Below, one piece after another: positions 1 to 8,021 of a stretch of DNA of 20,705 nucleotides; within the stretch, counting starts at the first letter, position 1, and each line of letters begins with the position of its first letter. Source of the DNA: Baffinella frigidus. Taxonomy: Eukaryota > Cryptophyceae > Cryptomonadales > Baffinellaceae. The notes under the pieces were generated by a model that ran no database searches, was not told where the DNA came from, and saw only the letters and a program-made list of their open reading frames with translations. Where the stretch lies: NCBI GenBank assembly GCA_026770585.1, contig MU646603.1, positions 176,726 through 197,430 of the forward strand. Direction: 5' to 3'. Position numbers and translations under genes: made by a program.

Positions 1-119
1 GGGGTTTGGGGTTTGGGGTTTGGGGTTTGGGGTGTGGGGTTTGGGGTTTGGGGTTTGGGGTTTGGGGTTTGGGGTTTGGATTTTGGGGTTTAGGGTTTGA
101 AGGGTAGGGTTAGGGTTGT
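1..119 (+). repeat. TTTGGGG heptamer array
   Basis: Near-perfect seven-base repeat TTTGGGG for about 80 bases with one TGTGGGG variant. It then passes into TTTAGGG-like units and a less regular GGGTAGGGTTAGGG stretch. It keeps the heptamer register of plant-type telomere repeats but has G at position four. It is probably an interstitial or degenerate telomere-like array; a true chromosome end cannot be excluded because the window starts inside it. Confidence 0.85.
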
Positions 120-149
120 AGGGTTTATGGTTTATGGTTTATGGTCTCA

Positions 150-419
150 CTTTATTGGCTTTGATTTATTTCGAATCCGAGCAGATTTTCATGCAAACCA
201 CATCGCTTCAGCCATAAAACAGACGGGAATTATGTCGAAACGTTGCGAGTTCGAGCTCGAATTCAAAAATCTTGCTGCTGAACACAATTCAATTAAAATC
301 GCAACGTTTCGTTATGTTCAACAAAATTCGAGCTCAAAGTGGCCGTAAAACATTCAAGGGCAACTTTAAATTATGAATTCTGTATTTTGTCACAACACAG
401 ATTCCAGCCTTTGTGGGTT
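150..419. other. AT-rich unique island with crossed inverted repeats
   Basis: This is the only non-repetitive stretch in the first 1.7 kb and is markedly more AT-rich than the rest. It holds two perfect inverted repeats whose arms interleave: CGAAACGTTGCGA at 236-248 pairs with 299-311, and GAGCTCGAATT at 253-263 pairs with 325-335. The crossed order would allow a pseudoknot-like fold in RNA. A 38-codon ATG frame (232-348, plus strand) spans the arms. I do not recognise its product, and its low GC is unlike the real gene at 4356, so I do not call it a gene. Confidence 0.45.
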
Positions 420-1775
420 TCAGGTTGAGGGTTTTGTGTTTTTTCTACGGTTTACGGTTCGTTTAGGGTTACGGTTTACGGTTCGTTTAGGGTTCAGGAT
501 TACATGTAGAGTTTATGGTTCCTGGTTGAGGGTGTATAGGGAATATCATGAAGGGTTGGAAGGGAATATCATGCAGGGTAGGGAATATCATTCAGGGTTG
601 GAAGGTTCGGGTTTAGGGCTTAGGGTTCAGGGTTTAGGATTTAGGGTTTAGGATTTAGGGTTTAGGGTTGAGGGTTAGAGTTTAGGGTTTAGGGTTCGGT
701 GTTGAGGGTTTAGGGTTTACGGTTTAGGGTTTACGGTTTACGGTTTACGGTTTACGATTTAGGATTTAGGGTTGAGGATTCAGGGTTTAGGGTTTAGGGT
801 TTAGAGTTTAGGGTTTAGGGTTTAGGGTTCAGGGTTCAGGGTTTAGGGTTTAGGATTTAGGGTTTATGGTTTAGGGTTTAGGGTTTACGGTTTAGGGTTC
901 AGGGTTTAGGGTTTAGGGTTTTTGGAGCTTTAATCAACGTGGTACAGCAGCACACACGAGTCTATGTCCGGTGGACCGAAACGTCATGATGAGGGTTTAG
1001 GGTAAAGGATCAGGGTTTGGGGTTTAGGGTTTCGGCTTCAGGGTTCAGGGTTTAGGGTTTAGTGTTCAGAATTTGGAGTTGAAATTCAGGATTCACGGTT
1101 AAAGGTTTACGGTCAAGGGTTTACGGTCAAGGGTTCACGGTTTACGGTTTACGGTCTACGGTTTACGGTTTACGGTTTACGGCTTACGGTTTGGGGTTTA
1201 GCGTTCAGGGTTCAGAGTTCAGGGTTGAGGGTTGAGGGTTTAGGGTGTAGGGCGAAGGGTTTAGGATCTAGGGTTTAGGGTTTAGGGTTCGTTTAGGGTT
1301 CAGGGGGTTAAGGTTTTCGGTTCAGGGTGGTGGAGGGAGGGTTGAGGGTTGAGAAATGAGGGTGGAGGGTTGGGGTAAAGGTTTGCGGTTCACGGTTAAA
1401 GTTTACGTTTCAGGGTCGGTTTAGGGTTTAGGGTTTAGGGTTTAGGGTTTAGGGTTTAGGGTTTAGGGTTTAGGGTTGAGGGTTGAGGGTTTAGGGTTCA
1501 GGGGTTGGGATGTAGGGTTCAGGATTAAAAGACCTAAAGGATTCATGGTTCAGGATTTAGGGTTTAGGGGTTGCATGTAAGGTTTTGGGTTCAGGGTTCA
1601 GGGTTCAGGGTTCAGGGTCTGGGTTCAGGGTTCAGGGTTCAGGGTTCAAGGCTTAGGGTTCGGGGTTTGGGTTTGAGGGTTTAGTGTTTTCGGTTTACGG
1701 TTTCCAGGTAGGGTTCAGGGTTCAGGGCTCTGAATTTGGGATTTAAAGGTCCTATGGTTTACGGTTTAGGGTGTA
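420..1775 (+). repeat. Degenerate TTTAGGG-type heptamer array
   Basis: About 1.35 kb in which most of the sequence follows a seven-base register ending in GGG or CGG. Units occur in locally uniform blocks: TTTAGGG (about 1420-1480), TTTACGG (about 1140-1190), TTCAGGG (about 1587-1650). Short unique interruptions occur at about 926-990 and 1525-1548; the latter contains the reverse complement of a TCCTTTAGGTC word used at 2461 and 2803. All units have the G-rich strand on plus. No gene is visible. Confidence 0.88.
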
Positions 1776-1797
1776 TGACTTGCGAGGTAACCCTGTA
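1775..1797 (+). mobile_element. F1 MITE right-end remnant
   Basis: The last bases (GCGAGGTAACCCTGTA, one substitution from the F1 terminus) match the right end of the F1 MITE family; the rest of the element is missing. It sits exactly in front of the module that also follows the complete F1 copy ending at 2243, so MITE end and module were probably duplicated together. Confidence 0.6.
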
Positions 1798-1837
1798 CGG
1801 TACGGCAGCGTCAAGATTCACCAGAGGGAGAGAGCGA

Positions 1838-1873
<36 letters not shown>

Positions 1874-1999
1874 ACGAGTGGTGCATGGGCCGTGTTGGGC
1901 CAAGGGGAAAAGCATGTATTTCCCCATGGTTGGGCACGCGCCCGAGACCCCCCGAGGGATTCAGGAACAAGGATTTGTTGGCTGGGATTCGCCGGCCGA
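1795..1999 (+). repeat. Duplicated module, copy 1 (with GA tract)
   Basis: First copy of a module repeated at 2241-2366. It runs from a GTACGG word after the F1 end to GGGATTCGCCGGCCGA. It differs from copy 2 by a GA dinucleotide tract (about 1826-1870) and by an extra segment near 1900-1935 carrying a GGGGAAA/TTTCCCC hairpin between two GTTGGGC words. Open frames across it are not conserved between copies, so it is treated as noncoding. Confidence 0.75.
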
Positions 2000-2122
2000 T
2001 TTTTTCGTTTTTTTGTTTTTTTCAGACAGGATTGTCGGTGTCAGCCTAGATTCCATCCCCAAGCAACGACCAGATCGGCCTTACTCCCCGATTGAGCACA
2101 CACCCAATCGCCACTTGAGGGA

Positions 2123-2243
2123 TACAGGAGTACCTCGCTCTCAAGAAACCGCCCCCCCCCCTAGGACCACCGTAGGGCTCAAGGCATGGGCCTACTGTAG
2201 TGTCCTAGGGGCGGCGGTTTCTTATGAGCGAGGTACCCCTGTA
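2123..2243 (+). mobile_element. F1 MITE copy A
   Basis: A 121-bp foldback element with terminal inverted repeats near CAGGGGTACCTCGCTC and flanking TA on both sides. The arms continue inwards through AAGAAAC, a C/G homopolymer and CCTAGGACC around a palindrome-like core. TA target duplications are typical of Tc1/mariner-mobilised MITEs. The left terminus carries two substitutions. There is no coding capacity, so it would be non-autonomous. Confidence 0.82.
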
Positions 2244-2366
2244 CGGCACGGCAGCGTCAAGCTGCACCAGAGGACACGAGTGGTGCATGGGCCGTGTTGG
2301 GCACGCGCCCGAGACCCCCCGTGGGATTCAGGAACACGGATTTGTTAGCTGGGATTCGCCGGCCGA
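2241..2366 (+). repeat. Duplicated module, copy 2
   Basis: Second, simpler copy of the module at 1795-1999. It lacks the GA tract and the hairpin segment, and directly abuts the right end of F1 copy A. Confidence 0.75.
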
Positions 2367-2460
2367 CCGAGTAGGCCCGGGTCGGCCGAGGACGCTTCAG
2401 CCTGCGAACCCTTCGTGTTATTTCGTTATTTCGTGACAAGCACCGCCTTGCCTATTTCTG

Positions 2461-2802
2461 GTCCTTTAGGTCCTTTGGGTTTTGATTTCTCTCAACTTGG
2501 CCCCACGACACGCCTTTCCGTAGAAAAGATCTGCAGAAAAAGTATTTTTGTTTTCGGATCGCGTTTAGCTCTCCAGTGCAGAGGCTCGTGAAGAGGGGAT
2601 AGTGGGTTGTTCTCTTGGGGTGTTTGATTGCTTCCAAGTAGGAGCGCGCCCGCACACACACCGAACCCAAGTCAGCCTTTATGAGGCTCATGGTATCCCA
2701 TGGTTGGAGCAGAAGATCTCCAGCCTCGGATACCCCACAAGGTGAGAGGGATTGTGTGGGGATGTGAGGTGAAACAGTCACCAAAGGTGAAAGGAGAAGG
2801 AT
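2461..2802 (-). repeat. Three-copy module, copy 1
   Basis: First unit of a 342-bp direct tandem repeat beginning GTCCTTTAGGTCCTTT. It ends with an imperfect hairpin bounded by GGTATCC and GGATACC (about 2691-2735). Because 342 is a multiple of three, a minus-strand frame stays open across copies 1 and 2 (2452-2991). In copy 3 all three minus frames are partly open, so openness here is weak evidence of coding. I do not recognise the predicted peptide. Confidence 0.7.
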
Positions 2803-3125
2803 GTCCTTTAGGTCCTTTAGGTTTTGATTTCTCCCAACATATGCCAACGACACGCCGTTCCGTAGAAGGGATCTGCAGAGAAAGCATTTTTGCTTTCGGA
2901 TCGCGTTAAGCTCTCCAGTGCAGAGGCTCGTGAAGAGGGGATACAGGGTTGTTCTCTTGGGGTGTTTGGAGGTATACCGATTGGTGACCATGCCCGCCCA
3001 CGCACCGAGCCCAAGTCAGCCTTTAGGAGGCTCATGGTATCCCATATTTGAAGTATAATAGCTCCAAATACGGATACCCCACAAGGTGAGAAAGATCGTG
3101 TGAGGGGGTGAGGTGAAATCAGTCA
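2803..3125 (-). repeat. Three-copy module, copy 2
   Basis: Second unit, highly similar to 2461-2802. The terminal hairpin (about 3033-3078) keeps the GGTATCC/GGATACC boundary although its inner arms have changed, as expected if structure rather than sequence were kept. A small tandem duplication of a CAGNCAGACACCAA word follows at about 3119-3165. Confidence 0.7.
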
Positions 3126-3245
3126 GACACCAAAGATGGAAGAGATCAGCCAGACACCAACGATGAAAGGAGAGAAGGGTGGTTGTGCAGAGGTTTCCCC
3201 TAATGTACGGACGTCAGCATAGTTCAACAATGTGTCAGCTTTGAA

Positions 3246-3540
3246 GTGTCAGTAGGGGTCATCAGAGTAAATGGCAATCGATGCGTCCGTAAACAAGAGC
3301 CAACAACAAACACAAGCAGCACATCAACAAGTGTAGCCCCCCGCCTTTCAATAAGCCTGTTTTCACTCCTCATGTCCCGCTCGGCGCCTATGTGTCTTCG
3401 TCGTATCCCCTTTGTCTGTCACTCGCCGCCCTCCCTCGGTTCCCCCTCCCCTTCCCCCTCTCTCTCATCGCCCCCAGTCCCCCCCGTTGTCGTATAAATT
3501 GTTTCTAGTCTGTTGCCCTCCCCCCCGACGCTCTATCGGT
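3246..3540. other. Pyrimidine-rich stretch, no gene seen
   Basis: From about 3420 the plus strand is almost all C and T. A plus-strand frame crosses it, but the predicted protein is serine/proline low complexity produced by the base composition. No splice site or conserved motif supports a gene. Confidence 0.4.
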
Positions 3541-3757
3541 GTTGATTGATTTCCGCTTTTGCGTTTTGTGGCGATTGTAGGCCATCTTGTTGACCTTCTT
3601 CAGTTTTTCAATTTGAGTATGAATGTCAGTAGGGCGTGTTTTTGGTGCAGGTTCATGGCGCGAGTCAGAATAGTGGTTGCCAAAGTCCCAGCATTTGTTA
3701 GATCTACAGTATTCCCAGGGGTGCGGAGAGTCCTTTAGGTCCTTTAGGTTTTAATTT
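3505..3757 (-). pseudogene. Cys/His/Lys-rich minus-strand fragment, unknown
   Basis: A minus-strand frame is open from about 3757 down to a TAG at 3507-3505 with no upstream ATG, so it is at best an exon or a broken gene. It begins in the LKDLKD end of the three-copy module and then reads into unique sequence. Visible features are two cysteines about five residues apart followed by histidines (YCRSNKCWDFGNHYSDSRH), then a lysine-rich segment containing IEKLKKVNK. The cysteine/histidine spacing faintly recalls retroelement Gag zinc knuckles, but no standard knuckle pattern is complete. Function unknown. Confidence 0.25.
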
Positions 3758-3942
3758 CTCCCAACATAGCCCAACGACACGACGTTCCGTAGAAGGGATC
3801 TGCAGAGAAAGCATTTTTGCTTTCGGATCGCGTTTCGCTCTCCAGTGCAGAGGCTCGTGAAGAGGGGATACAGGGTGGCTCTCTTGGGATGCTTGAGTTG
3901 ATCCAGAGGACCGCGCTCGCACACACACCGAACCCAAGTTGG
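3730..3942 (-). repeat. Three-copy module, copy 3
   Basis: Dispersed third copy, nearly identical to the first part of copy 2 through the CACACACCGAACCCAAGT word. It lacks the distal hairpin half. Its separation from the tandem pair shows that the module has moved or been duplicated more than once. Confidence 0.7.
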
Positions 3943-4355
3943 GTCGTTTGTGGTCGTGCAGGGGTTTCCCGAAGATCCTTTAGTGTTTGATATCTTTTTT
4001 TTAAAAAACACACATGGTGCTTTGGTGCACAAACGTCCACGAACAAGCTTTTAAGAACTTCTTTTTAAACATTTCTTTAACACCTCGATTCGTGTCAGCA
4101 GAGGACACGGGTTCCTTCCTCTACACCTCAACCCCCGGATTTGGAGAAAATTTGAGTCCTTTGGCACGAGGCTCGTACCAAATTTACAGGTCACGTCCCA
4201 AAATATTGAGGGTGAACACCCCGTGACCCCGCGAATCTGGGGATAAAATAGAACGTAATAAAATAGTCACCGGCCCAAACCGATCTCAGTACGCCCATTG
4301 GAAGAGAACGGCGTACTTGAGGACCAGCAACACAACCTACGCCCGCACTTGCTCG
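3943..4355. other. Upstream region of the GDPD gene
   Basis: Unique sequence between the last module copy and the gene. It contains an A/T run at about 3988-4006 and becomes GC-rich towards the gene. The GDPD frame is open back to 4227 but has no ATG before 4356; a TGA at 4224-4226 closes it. A plus frame 4014-4226 ends at that TGA and I do not recognise it. Confidence 0.4.
4243..4300 (+). promoter_or_regulatory. Possible TATA-like and CCAAT-type motifs
   Basis: ATAAAATA at 4243-4250 stands 106 bases before the ATG at 4356, and an inverted CCAAT (ATTGG) is at 4297-4301. Position and composition fit a core promoter for the GDPD gene. Both motifs are short and could occur by chance. Confidence 0.3.
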
Positions 4356-5336
4356 ATGTCACAGACGTTGGCCGCGAGTACGGCCAGCAGCTTAGCGGCA
4401 ATGAACTTCGCCATGGCCAAGATGCCCATGTTTCACTCAATCCCGATGCAGTACCCGCTGCCGATGGTCATCGGCCACCGCGGTGCCAAGGACATCGCCC
4501 CGGAGAACACGATCGCGGCGATGCGCGCGGCCAAGGCGGTGGGCACGACGTGTGTCGAGGTCGACGTGATGCTCACCAAGGACGGCGTCCCCGTCATCCA
4601 CCACGACAACACAGTCGACCGATGCACCACTGGTGCAGGCCGGCTGCAAGACTTGAACTGGGCGGAGCTCCGCGAGCTGGACGTGGGGTCGCACTTCTGC
4701 CCGGACTTCAAGGACGAGCGGATACCCTCCTTGAAGGAGATGGTCGAGGTGTGCTGGGCGCTGGGTCTCGACCTGAACATCGAAATCAAACATTCCAACG
4801 ACGACGCAGCCTTGGTCCCAACCGAGGAGGAGAGACTGCGTGAGGTCGAGCTCGCGACGGTGACGTGCTTGACGTTGCTGAGCCTCGACGCGGACCCGGA
4901 GCGCGTCTTCCTCTCGTCGTTCTCCATCCCCGCGCTCGAGGTGGCGCAGGCGATGCTGCCGCACTTCCGGCGGTCGTACCTGGTGGAGGACATCCCCCTT
5001 GGGTGGGCAGAGATGACCAAGAAGCTCGGGTGCGCGTCGTTCCAGTTCTGGCACGAGAAGGTCTGCCAGGAGGAGATCGAGGCGTGCGCGCTCACGGGCA
5101 TCCCCCTCTACGCCTACACCGTCAACGACCCTGCGCGCGCCGAGGAGCTGATATCTTGGGGTCTATCGGGGGTCTTCAGTGACGCGCCGCACCTCGTGCG
5201 CCGGCACCTTTGGGCGCGCGGGCTCGACCTGTCCCTCGAGAAGACGCGTCGGGCCAGCTCCGTCTCGTCCGACGAGGCCCCGCTTGCCGACTTGATAAGC
5301 AACGGGATGCCCTTGTTGCAGCCGCCGCTCTCCTAG
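4356..5336 (+). CDS. Glycerophosphodiester phosphodiesterase (GDPD family)
   Basis: A 326-residue protein expected to hydrolyse glycerophosphodiesters to glycerol-3-phosphate and an alcohol, a step in phospholipid turnover and phosphate recovery. Numbering from the ATG at 4356, the TIM-barrel family motifs appear in order: HRG at 41-43 and EN at 50-51 (catalytic region), E68 and D70 (metal ligands), HHD at 82-84 with the general-acid histidine, NIEIKH at 141-146, LSSF at 186-189, AYTVND at 253-258 and FSD at 274-276. Length fits the short UgpQ-like class. The first 35 or so residues are rich in Ser, Thr, Ala and Met with almost no acidic residues, which may be an organelle-targeting peptide. 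Later ATGs at 4401 and 4413 (GCCATGG context) are alternative starts. There is no intron. GC at third positions is very high. The function call is firm; substrate and location are inferred. Confidence 0.93.
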   Translation: MSQTLAASTASSLAAMNFAMAKMPMFHSIPMQYPLPMVIGHRGAKDIAPENTIAAMRAAKAVGTTCVEVDVMLTKDGVPVIHHDNTVDRCTTGAGRLQDLNWAELRELDVGSHFCPDFKDERIPSLKEMVEVCWALGLDLNIEIKHSNDDAALVPTEEERLREVELATVTCLTLLSLDADPERVFLSSFSIPALEVAQAMLPHFRRSYLVEDIPLGWAEMTKKLGCASFQFWHEKVCQEEIEACALTGIPLYAYTVNDPARAEELISWGLSGVFSDAPHLVRRHLWARGLDLSLEKTRRASSVSSDEAPLADLISNGMPLLQPPLS

Positions 5337-5397
5337 CCGCGCGGGGCGGGGACACCGGGCGTGTCCGCTGTGAGGCACATGACACGCCCCGTGAGAT

Positions 5398-5402
5398 TGT
5401 AA
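5398..5402 (+). terminator. Candidate TGTAA polyadenylation signal
   Basis: TGTAA lies 62 bases after the GDPD stop codon. TGTAA is the usual poly(A) signal in chlorophyte algae. A second combined site, TGTAATAAA, is at 5649-5656 and includes a canonical AATAAA. If the organism is not a green alga, the second site is the better candidate. Confidence 0.3.
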
Positions 5403-5843
5403 AGTGATGTGCAGCAGGATGTTGCGAGTGTAGGTTGGTGAGGTGGAGGACAGGTAGAAGGTGTGTGGTTGAATGTCCCGCTGAAAAGGCTGCAGGGGAC
5501 ACTCTCTCGCCCGGTGAGGGCAACACTGCAGGGGACACTCTTGCCCGGATATCCAAGCAACGCGTGACTATTCCCGGGACAATCCGAAGAAAAGGATCCA
5601 CATCCGGTCCCTTGTAGGCTTTGAGTGGCCCGGGAAGAGGAAGGCTCTGTAATAAACATGTGCAAGTTGAGATCGCGCAACGTCTCTGGTTGTCCTGTGA
5701 CCCACGGTACGACCTTGAACCCCCCTCAGACGTTGTCTGCCCCCCCCCGACACTGTCCGCATCTGAATCAGCATCGTGCCTCGCTGCTGCAAGTGCACAC
5801 ACATAAGCAGTAGAAGGGCGTATCTTTCTGCTCTTCCTCACAG
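5403..5843. other. GDPD 3' flank with a short tandem duplication
   Basis: No gene is seen. CTGCAGGGGACACTCT occurs twice, at about 5490 and 5527, each followed by a C/T-rich word and GCCCGG, which makes a 37-bp local duplication. The end (5820-5837) holds the first of three copies of a GTATCTTTCTGCTCTTC word that adjoins the MITE cluster. Confidence 0.5.
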
Positions 5844-5964
5844 TACAGGGGTACCTCGCTCATCAGAAACTGCCCCCCCCCTAGGACCACCGTAGGGGCC
5901 TAGACATAGGCCTACTGTAGGGTCCTAGGGGGGGGCAATTTCTTATGAGCGAGGTACCCCTGTA
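5844..5964 (+). mobile_element. F1 MITE copy B
   Basis: 121 bp with intact termini and TA on both sides, same core orientation as copy A (ACCACCGTAGGG left, CCTACTGTAGGG right). It is the first of seven clustered copies. Confidence 0.88.
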
Positions 5965-6007
5965 GGGCTATGCCTACAGGGACCCCTGTAGGGCTATGCC
6001 TGCAGGG
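5956..6007 (+). repeat. Tandem palindromic CCCCTGTAGGG units
   Basis: Between F1 copies B and C, a 26-bp unit made of CCCCTGTAGGGCTATGCC followed by TACAGGG or TGCAGGG occurs twice. Each unit is an imperfect palindrome resembling two F1 termini joined end to end, perhaps excision or circular-junction debris. Confidence 0.6.
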
Positions 6008-6134
6008 GTACTGTACCTCGCTCATAAGAAACGCCCACCCCCCTACTAGCTAGGGACCATCATAGGGCCTTAGGCATAGACCTACTGTAGGGTCCTGGGG
6101 GGGTTTGGTTTCTTATGAGCGAGGTACCCCTGTA
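6001..6134 (+). mobile_element. F1 MITE copy C
   Basis: Left terminus carries a five-base insertion (CTGTA) inside the GGTACC word; right terminus is intact. The core orientation is the same as copies A and B. Confidence 0.8.
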
Positions 6135-6225
6135 GGGCCCTACGGTGGTCGTATCTTTCTGCTCTTCCCTACAGTAGGGCAATCAATGCCTAGGGTCCTA
6201 TGGTGGGCGTATCTTTCTGCTCTTC
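6135..6225 (+). repeat. F1 core fragments with a 17-bp word
   Basis: Two F1-like core pieces (GGGCCCTACGGTGGTCG and GGGTCCTATGGTGGGCG) are each followed immediately by GTATCTTTCTGCTCTTC, at 6151-6167 and 6209-6225. The same word is at 5820-5836. No terminal repeats are associated with these pieces. Confidence 0.6.
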
Positions 6226-6332
6226 TGTCAACTTCCAACGACTCCCTCCCCCCCCCCTCCCCCCCAGACGCTCCCGGAAACGCACAGTTCCGGCGTCCAG
6301 GGGCGTAGGGAGCGCGTGACACGCTGGGGGGA

Positions 6333-6466
6333 TCGGGGTACCTCGCTCATACGAAAGCGTCTCCACCTAGGAACCTACAGAAGGGTGTTGCCTAGCTAGG
6401 GCCCTTTATGGTGGTCCTAGGGGGGGGCGCGCGCTTTCTTACATGTATGAGCGAGGTACCCCTGTA
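6333..6466 (-). mobile_element. F1 MITE copy E, diverged
   Basis: Left end decayed (TCGGGGTACC), right end intact apart from a small ACATGT insertion next to ATGAGCGAGG. The core is in the opposite orientation to copies A-C. It is the oldest-looking copy in the cluster. Confidence 0.7.
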
Positions 6467-6470
6467 CGCG

Positions 6471-6506
6471 ACTGTGAAGAGTCACTCCGACTACTCCTAC
6501 ACGGGG
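6471..6506 (-). repeat. Dispersed 36-bp motif, copy 1
   Basis: On the minus strand this reads CCCCGTGTAGGAGTAGTCGG then AGTGACTC. Similar copies are at 8238-8274 (minus), 18967-19005 (plus) and 19142-19178 (plus). It has no inverted termini, so it may be a piece of a longer repeat. Confidence 0.55.
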
Positions 6507-6514
6507 CTTGTCCT

Positions 6515-6638
6515 TACAGGGGTACCTCGCTCATAAGAAACCCGCTCCTCCTACTAGGACCCTACAGTAGGACCATACCTAGGGCCCTACAGTGGTCCTA
6601 GGGGTTTGGCAGTTTGTTATGAGCGAGGTACCCCTGTA
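6515..6638 (-). mobile_element. F1 MITE copy F
   Basis: 124 bp, TA-flanked, core inverted relative to copies A-C. It shares the variant GTTTGTTATGAGCG on the right arm with copy I, so F and I form a subfamily. Confidence 0.86.
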
Positions 6639-6933
6639 TCGAGGACGGTCGCGAGAGGACCCCTCTGGAGAGTGGATGCACACAGAGGAAGAAGAAATCG
6701 AATCTATTGACAAACACCGAGACGCCCCCCCCTCGTTTCCAACTCTCCTCATCAGCCCCCCTCCTCGTTCGTGACACCCGTCTCGTTTCTCACTCCCTCT
6801 ACATGTATGACCCCCACCCCCCTCGTTTCTCACTCTCTCAATGACCCCCCCCCCCCACCCGTTTCTCACTCTCTTGATACCAGGAACCACCCACCGAAAA
6901 TCTTTCCTCGAGACCTCACCTATCACCCATCGA
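6639..6933. repeat. CCCCCTCGTTTCTCACTC minisatellite
   Basis: From about 6724 to 6895 a C-rich unit containing TCGTTTCTCACTCTCTC recurs about five times with spacing of 30-40 bases. The minus-strand frame through it gives a glycine/arginine-rich repeat peptide that follows directly from the unit, so no gene is called. Confidence 0.6.
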
Positions 6934-7053
6934 AAAGGGGTACCTCGCTCATAAGAAACTGCCCCCCCCCTAGGACCACCGTAGGGCCCTAGGCATATAC
7001 CTCCTGTAGGGTCCTAGGGGGGGTTGGGTTCTTATGAGCGAGGTACCCCTGTA
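6934..7053 (+). mobile_element. F1 MITE copy G
   Basis: The left terminal CAG is replaced by AAA; otherwise both arms are well preserved and TA follows the right end. Core orientation as in copy A. Confidence 0.82.
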
Positions 7054-7279
7054 CTGCCACCCACGCTCGCACTGCCCACTGAACTCAGTGATGTGGCACA
7101 TCAGTTGGTATGTGGCCGGCTTGCGATCACCTGCCAAGCGTGGGAAATGCCACAGACGTTAGTTGTGAGGACTATCCGAGGATAGGCCCGCCTCGGCAGA
7201 CGTTGGAGCCATTGGAAAGGACGCAACGCAGTTTAGTGTCTACTCGAAGACAGGGCCCTGTCCCGCTCGGGAGGTGGTC
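7054..7279. other. Unique spacer between MITEs, no gene seen
   Basis: About 225 bases of non-repetitive sequence between F1 copies G and H. Short frames are open on both strands, without recognisable domains or convincing splice signals. Confidence 0.4.
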
Positions 7280-7395
7280 TACAGGGGTACCTCGCTCACT
7301 AGAAACTGCCCCCCCCTTAGGACCATCGTAGGGTCCCAGGCATGTGCCTGTAGGGTTTAGGGGGGGCGTTTTCTTATGAGCGAGGTACTCCTGTA
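7280..7395 (+). mobile_element. F1 MITE copy H
   Basis: 116 bp, TA-flanked, slightly shortened core. An F3 foldback follows 44 bases downstream; the same order, F1 then F3, recurs at 12934-13242. Confidence 0.85.
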
Positions 7396-7438
7396 GGGCT
7401 GGCGGGAGGCACCGCACGGGCACCAAGGGCACACGGCT

Positions 7439-7578
7439 TTATCCGGGGAAAACCATTTTTCTTTCATTTGATGACAACGAAAATTGCTACACAAATGCTT
7501 TAATATTACTGATAAGAACGAATTGTGTAGTAATTTTCGTTGCCATCAAGTGAAAGAAAAATAGGTTTTCCCGGATAA
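7439..7578 (+). mobile_element. F3 foldback element, copy 1
   Basis: A 140-bp foldback with arms of about 55 bases starting TTATCCGGGGAAAACC, flanked on both sides by GGCT (7435-7438 and 7579-7582), a plausible 4-bp target duplication. The loop contains GCTTTAATATTA. The element is AT-rich compared with its surroundings. It encodes nothing, so any movement needs a transposase from elsewhere. Confidence 0.85.
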
Positions 7579-7631
7579 GGCTCAAGAAAGGGAGACGCGG
7601 GTCAGGAGCAGCAGCGGTGTTGCTTGGAAGC

Positions 7632-7752
7632 TACAGGGGTACCTCGCTCATAAGAAACTGCCCCCCCCCAGACCCTACAGTAGGCCTATGCCTAGGGCCG
7701 TACGGTGGTCCTAGGGGGCGGGGCAGTTTGTTATGAGCGAGGTACCCCTGTA
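7632..7752 (-). mobile_element. F1 MITE copy I
   Basis: 121 bp, TA-flanked inside GCTA/TAGC, core inverted. It ends the cluster and carries the same right-arm variant as copy F. Confidence 0.88.
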
Positions 7753-8021
7753 GCTGCGCGTGGCGGCATGCTCTGCCGCGAATGGGGGCACGCGAGCAAT
7801 GCCAGAAGTGAGGTGTGTGTTGGTAGAGGTGGTCACTTGGGCATTCAAAGCATCCGCATCAGTGCTTGCGCTTTTTCCTGATGGGGGCGGTAAGCCTGGT
7901 CGTCTTTCTCTGGGGCATGGTCGAGTTTTGCCACTTGATTTGTATCCTGGGGGGGGGGGGGGCACCGTTGAAAGCCACGCGAAGGGATTGCTCGAGGCTT
8001 TGCCTGCAAAAGTGTTTGCAC
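7753..8021. other. Unique segment, coding status unclear
   Basis: Both a plus frame (7760-8128) and a minus frame (7711-7965) are open. The minus frame gives a Ser/Thr/Pro-rich peptide, the plus frame an Ala/Gly/Val-rich one; neither is recognised. A run of 12 G at about 7949-7960 lies inside, which would be unstable in a gene. Left unassigned. Confidence 0.3.

Noticed and set aside
1-119. A true chromosome end at the left edge
   Set aside because: The units are mostly TTTGGGG, soon degenerate, and are followed by more arrays on the same strand; an interstitial array is as likely, and the window edge prevents a decision.
2452-2991. 179-codon minus frame as a gene
   Set aside because: It exists because the repeat period (342) is divisible by three; other minus frames in the same modules are also open.
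4317-4355. Starting GDPD at 4317
   Set aside because: The codon there is TTG; in a eukaryote the first ATG in this frame is at 4356.
4298-4843. 181-codon plus frame overlapping the start of GDPD
   Set aside because: It begins at TTG, is in a shifted frame of the GDPD gene, and gives an Arg/His/Gly-rich peptide typical of a shadow frame.
4433-5101. Long minus-strand frames opposite the GDPD gene (205 and 222 codons)
   Set aside because: They arise from the high GC3 of the real plus-strand gene; no motifs, and the plus frame has all family residues.
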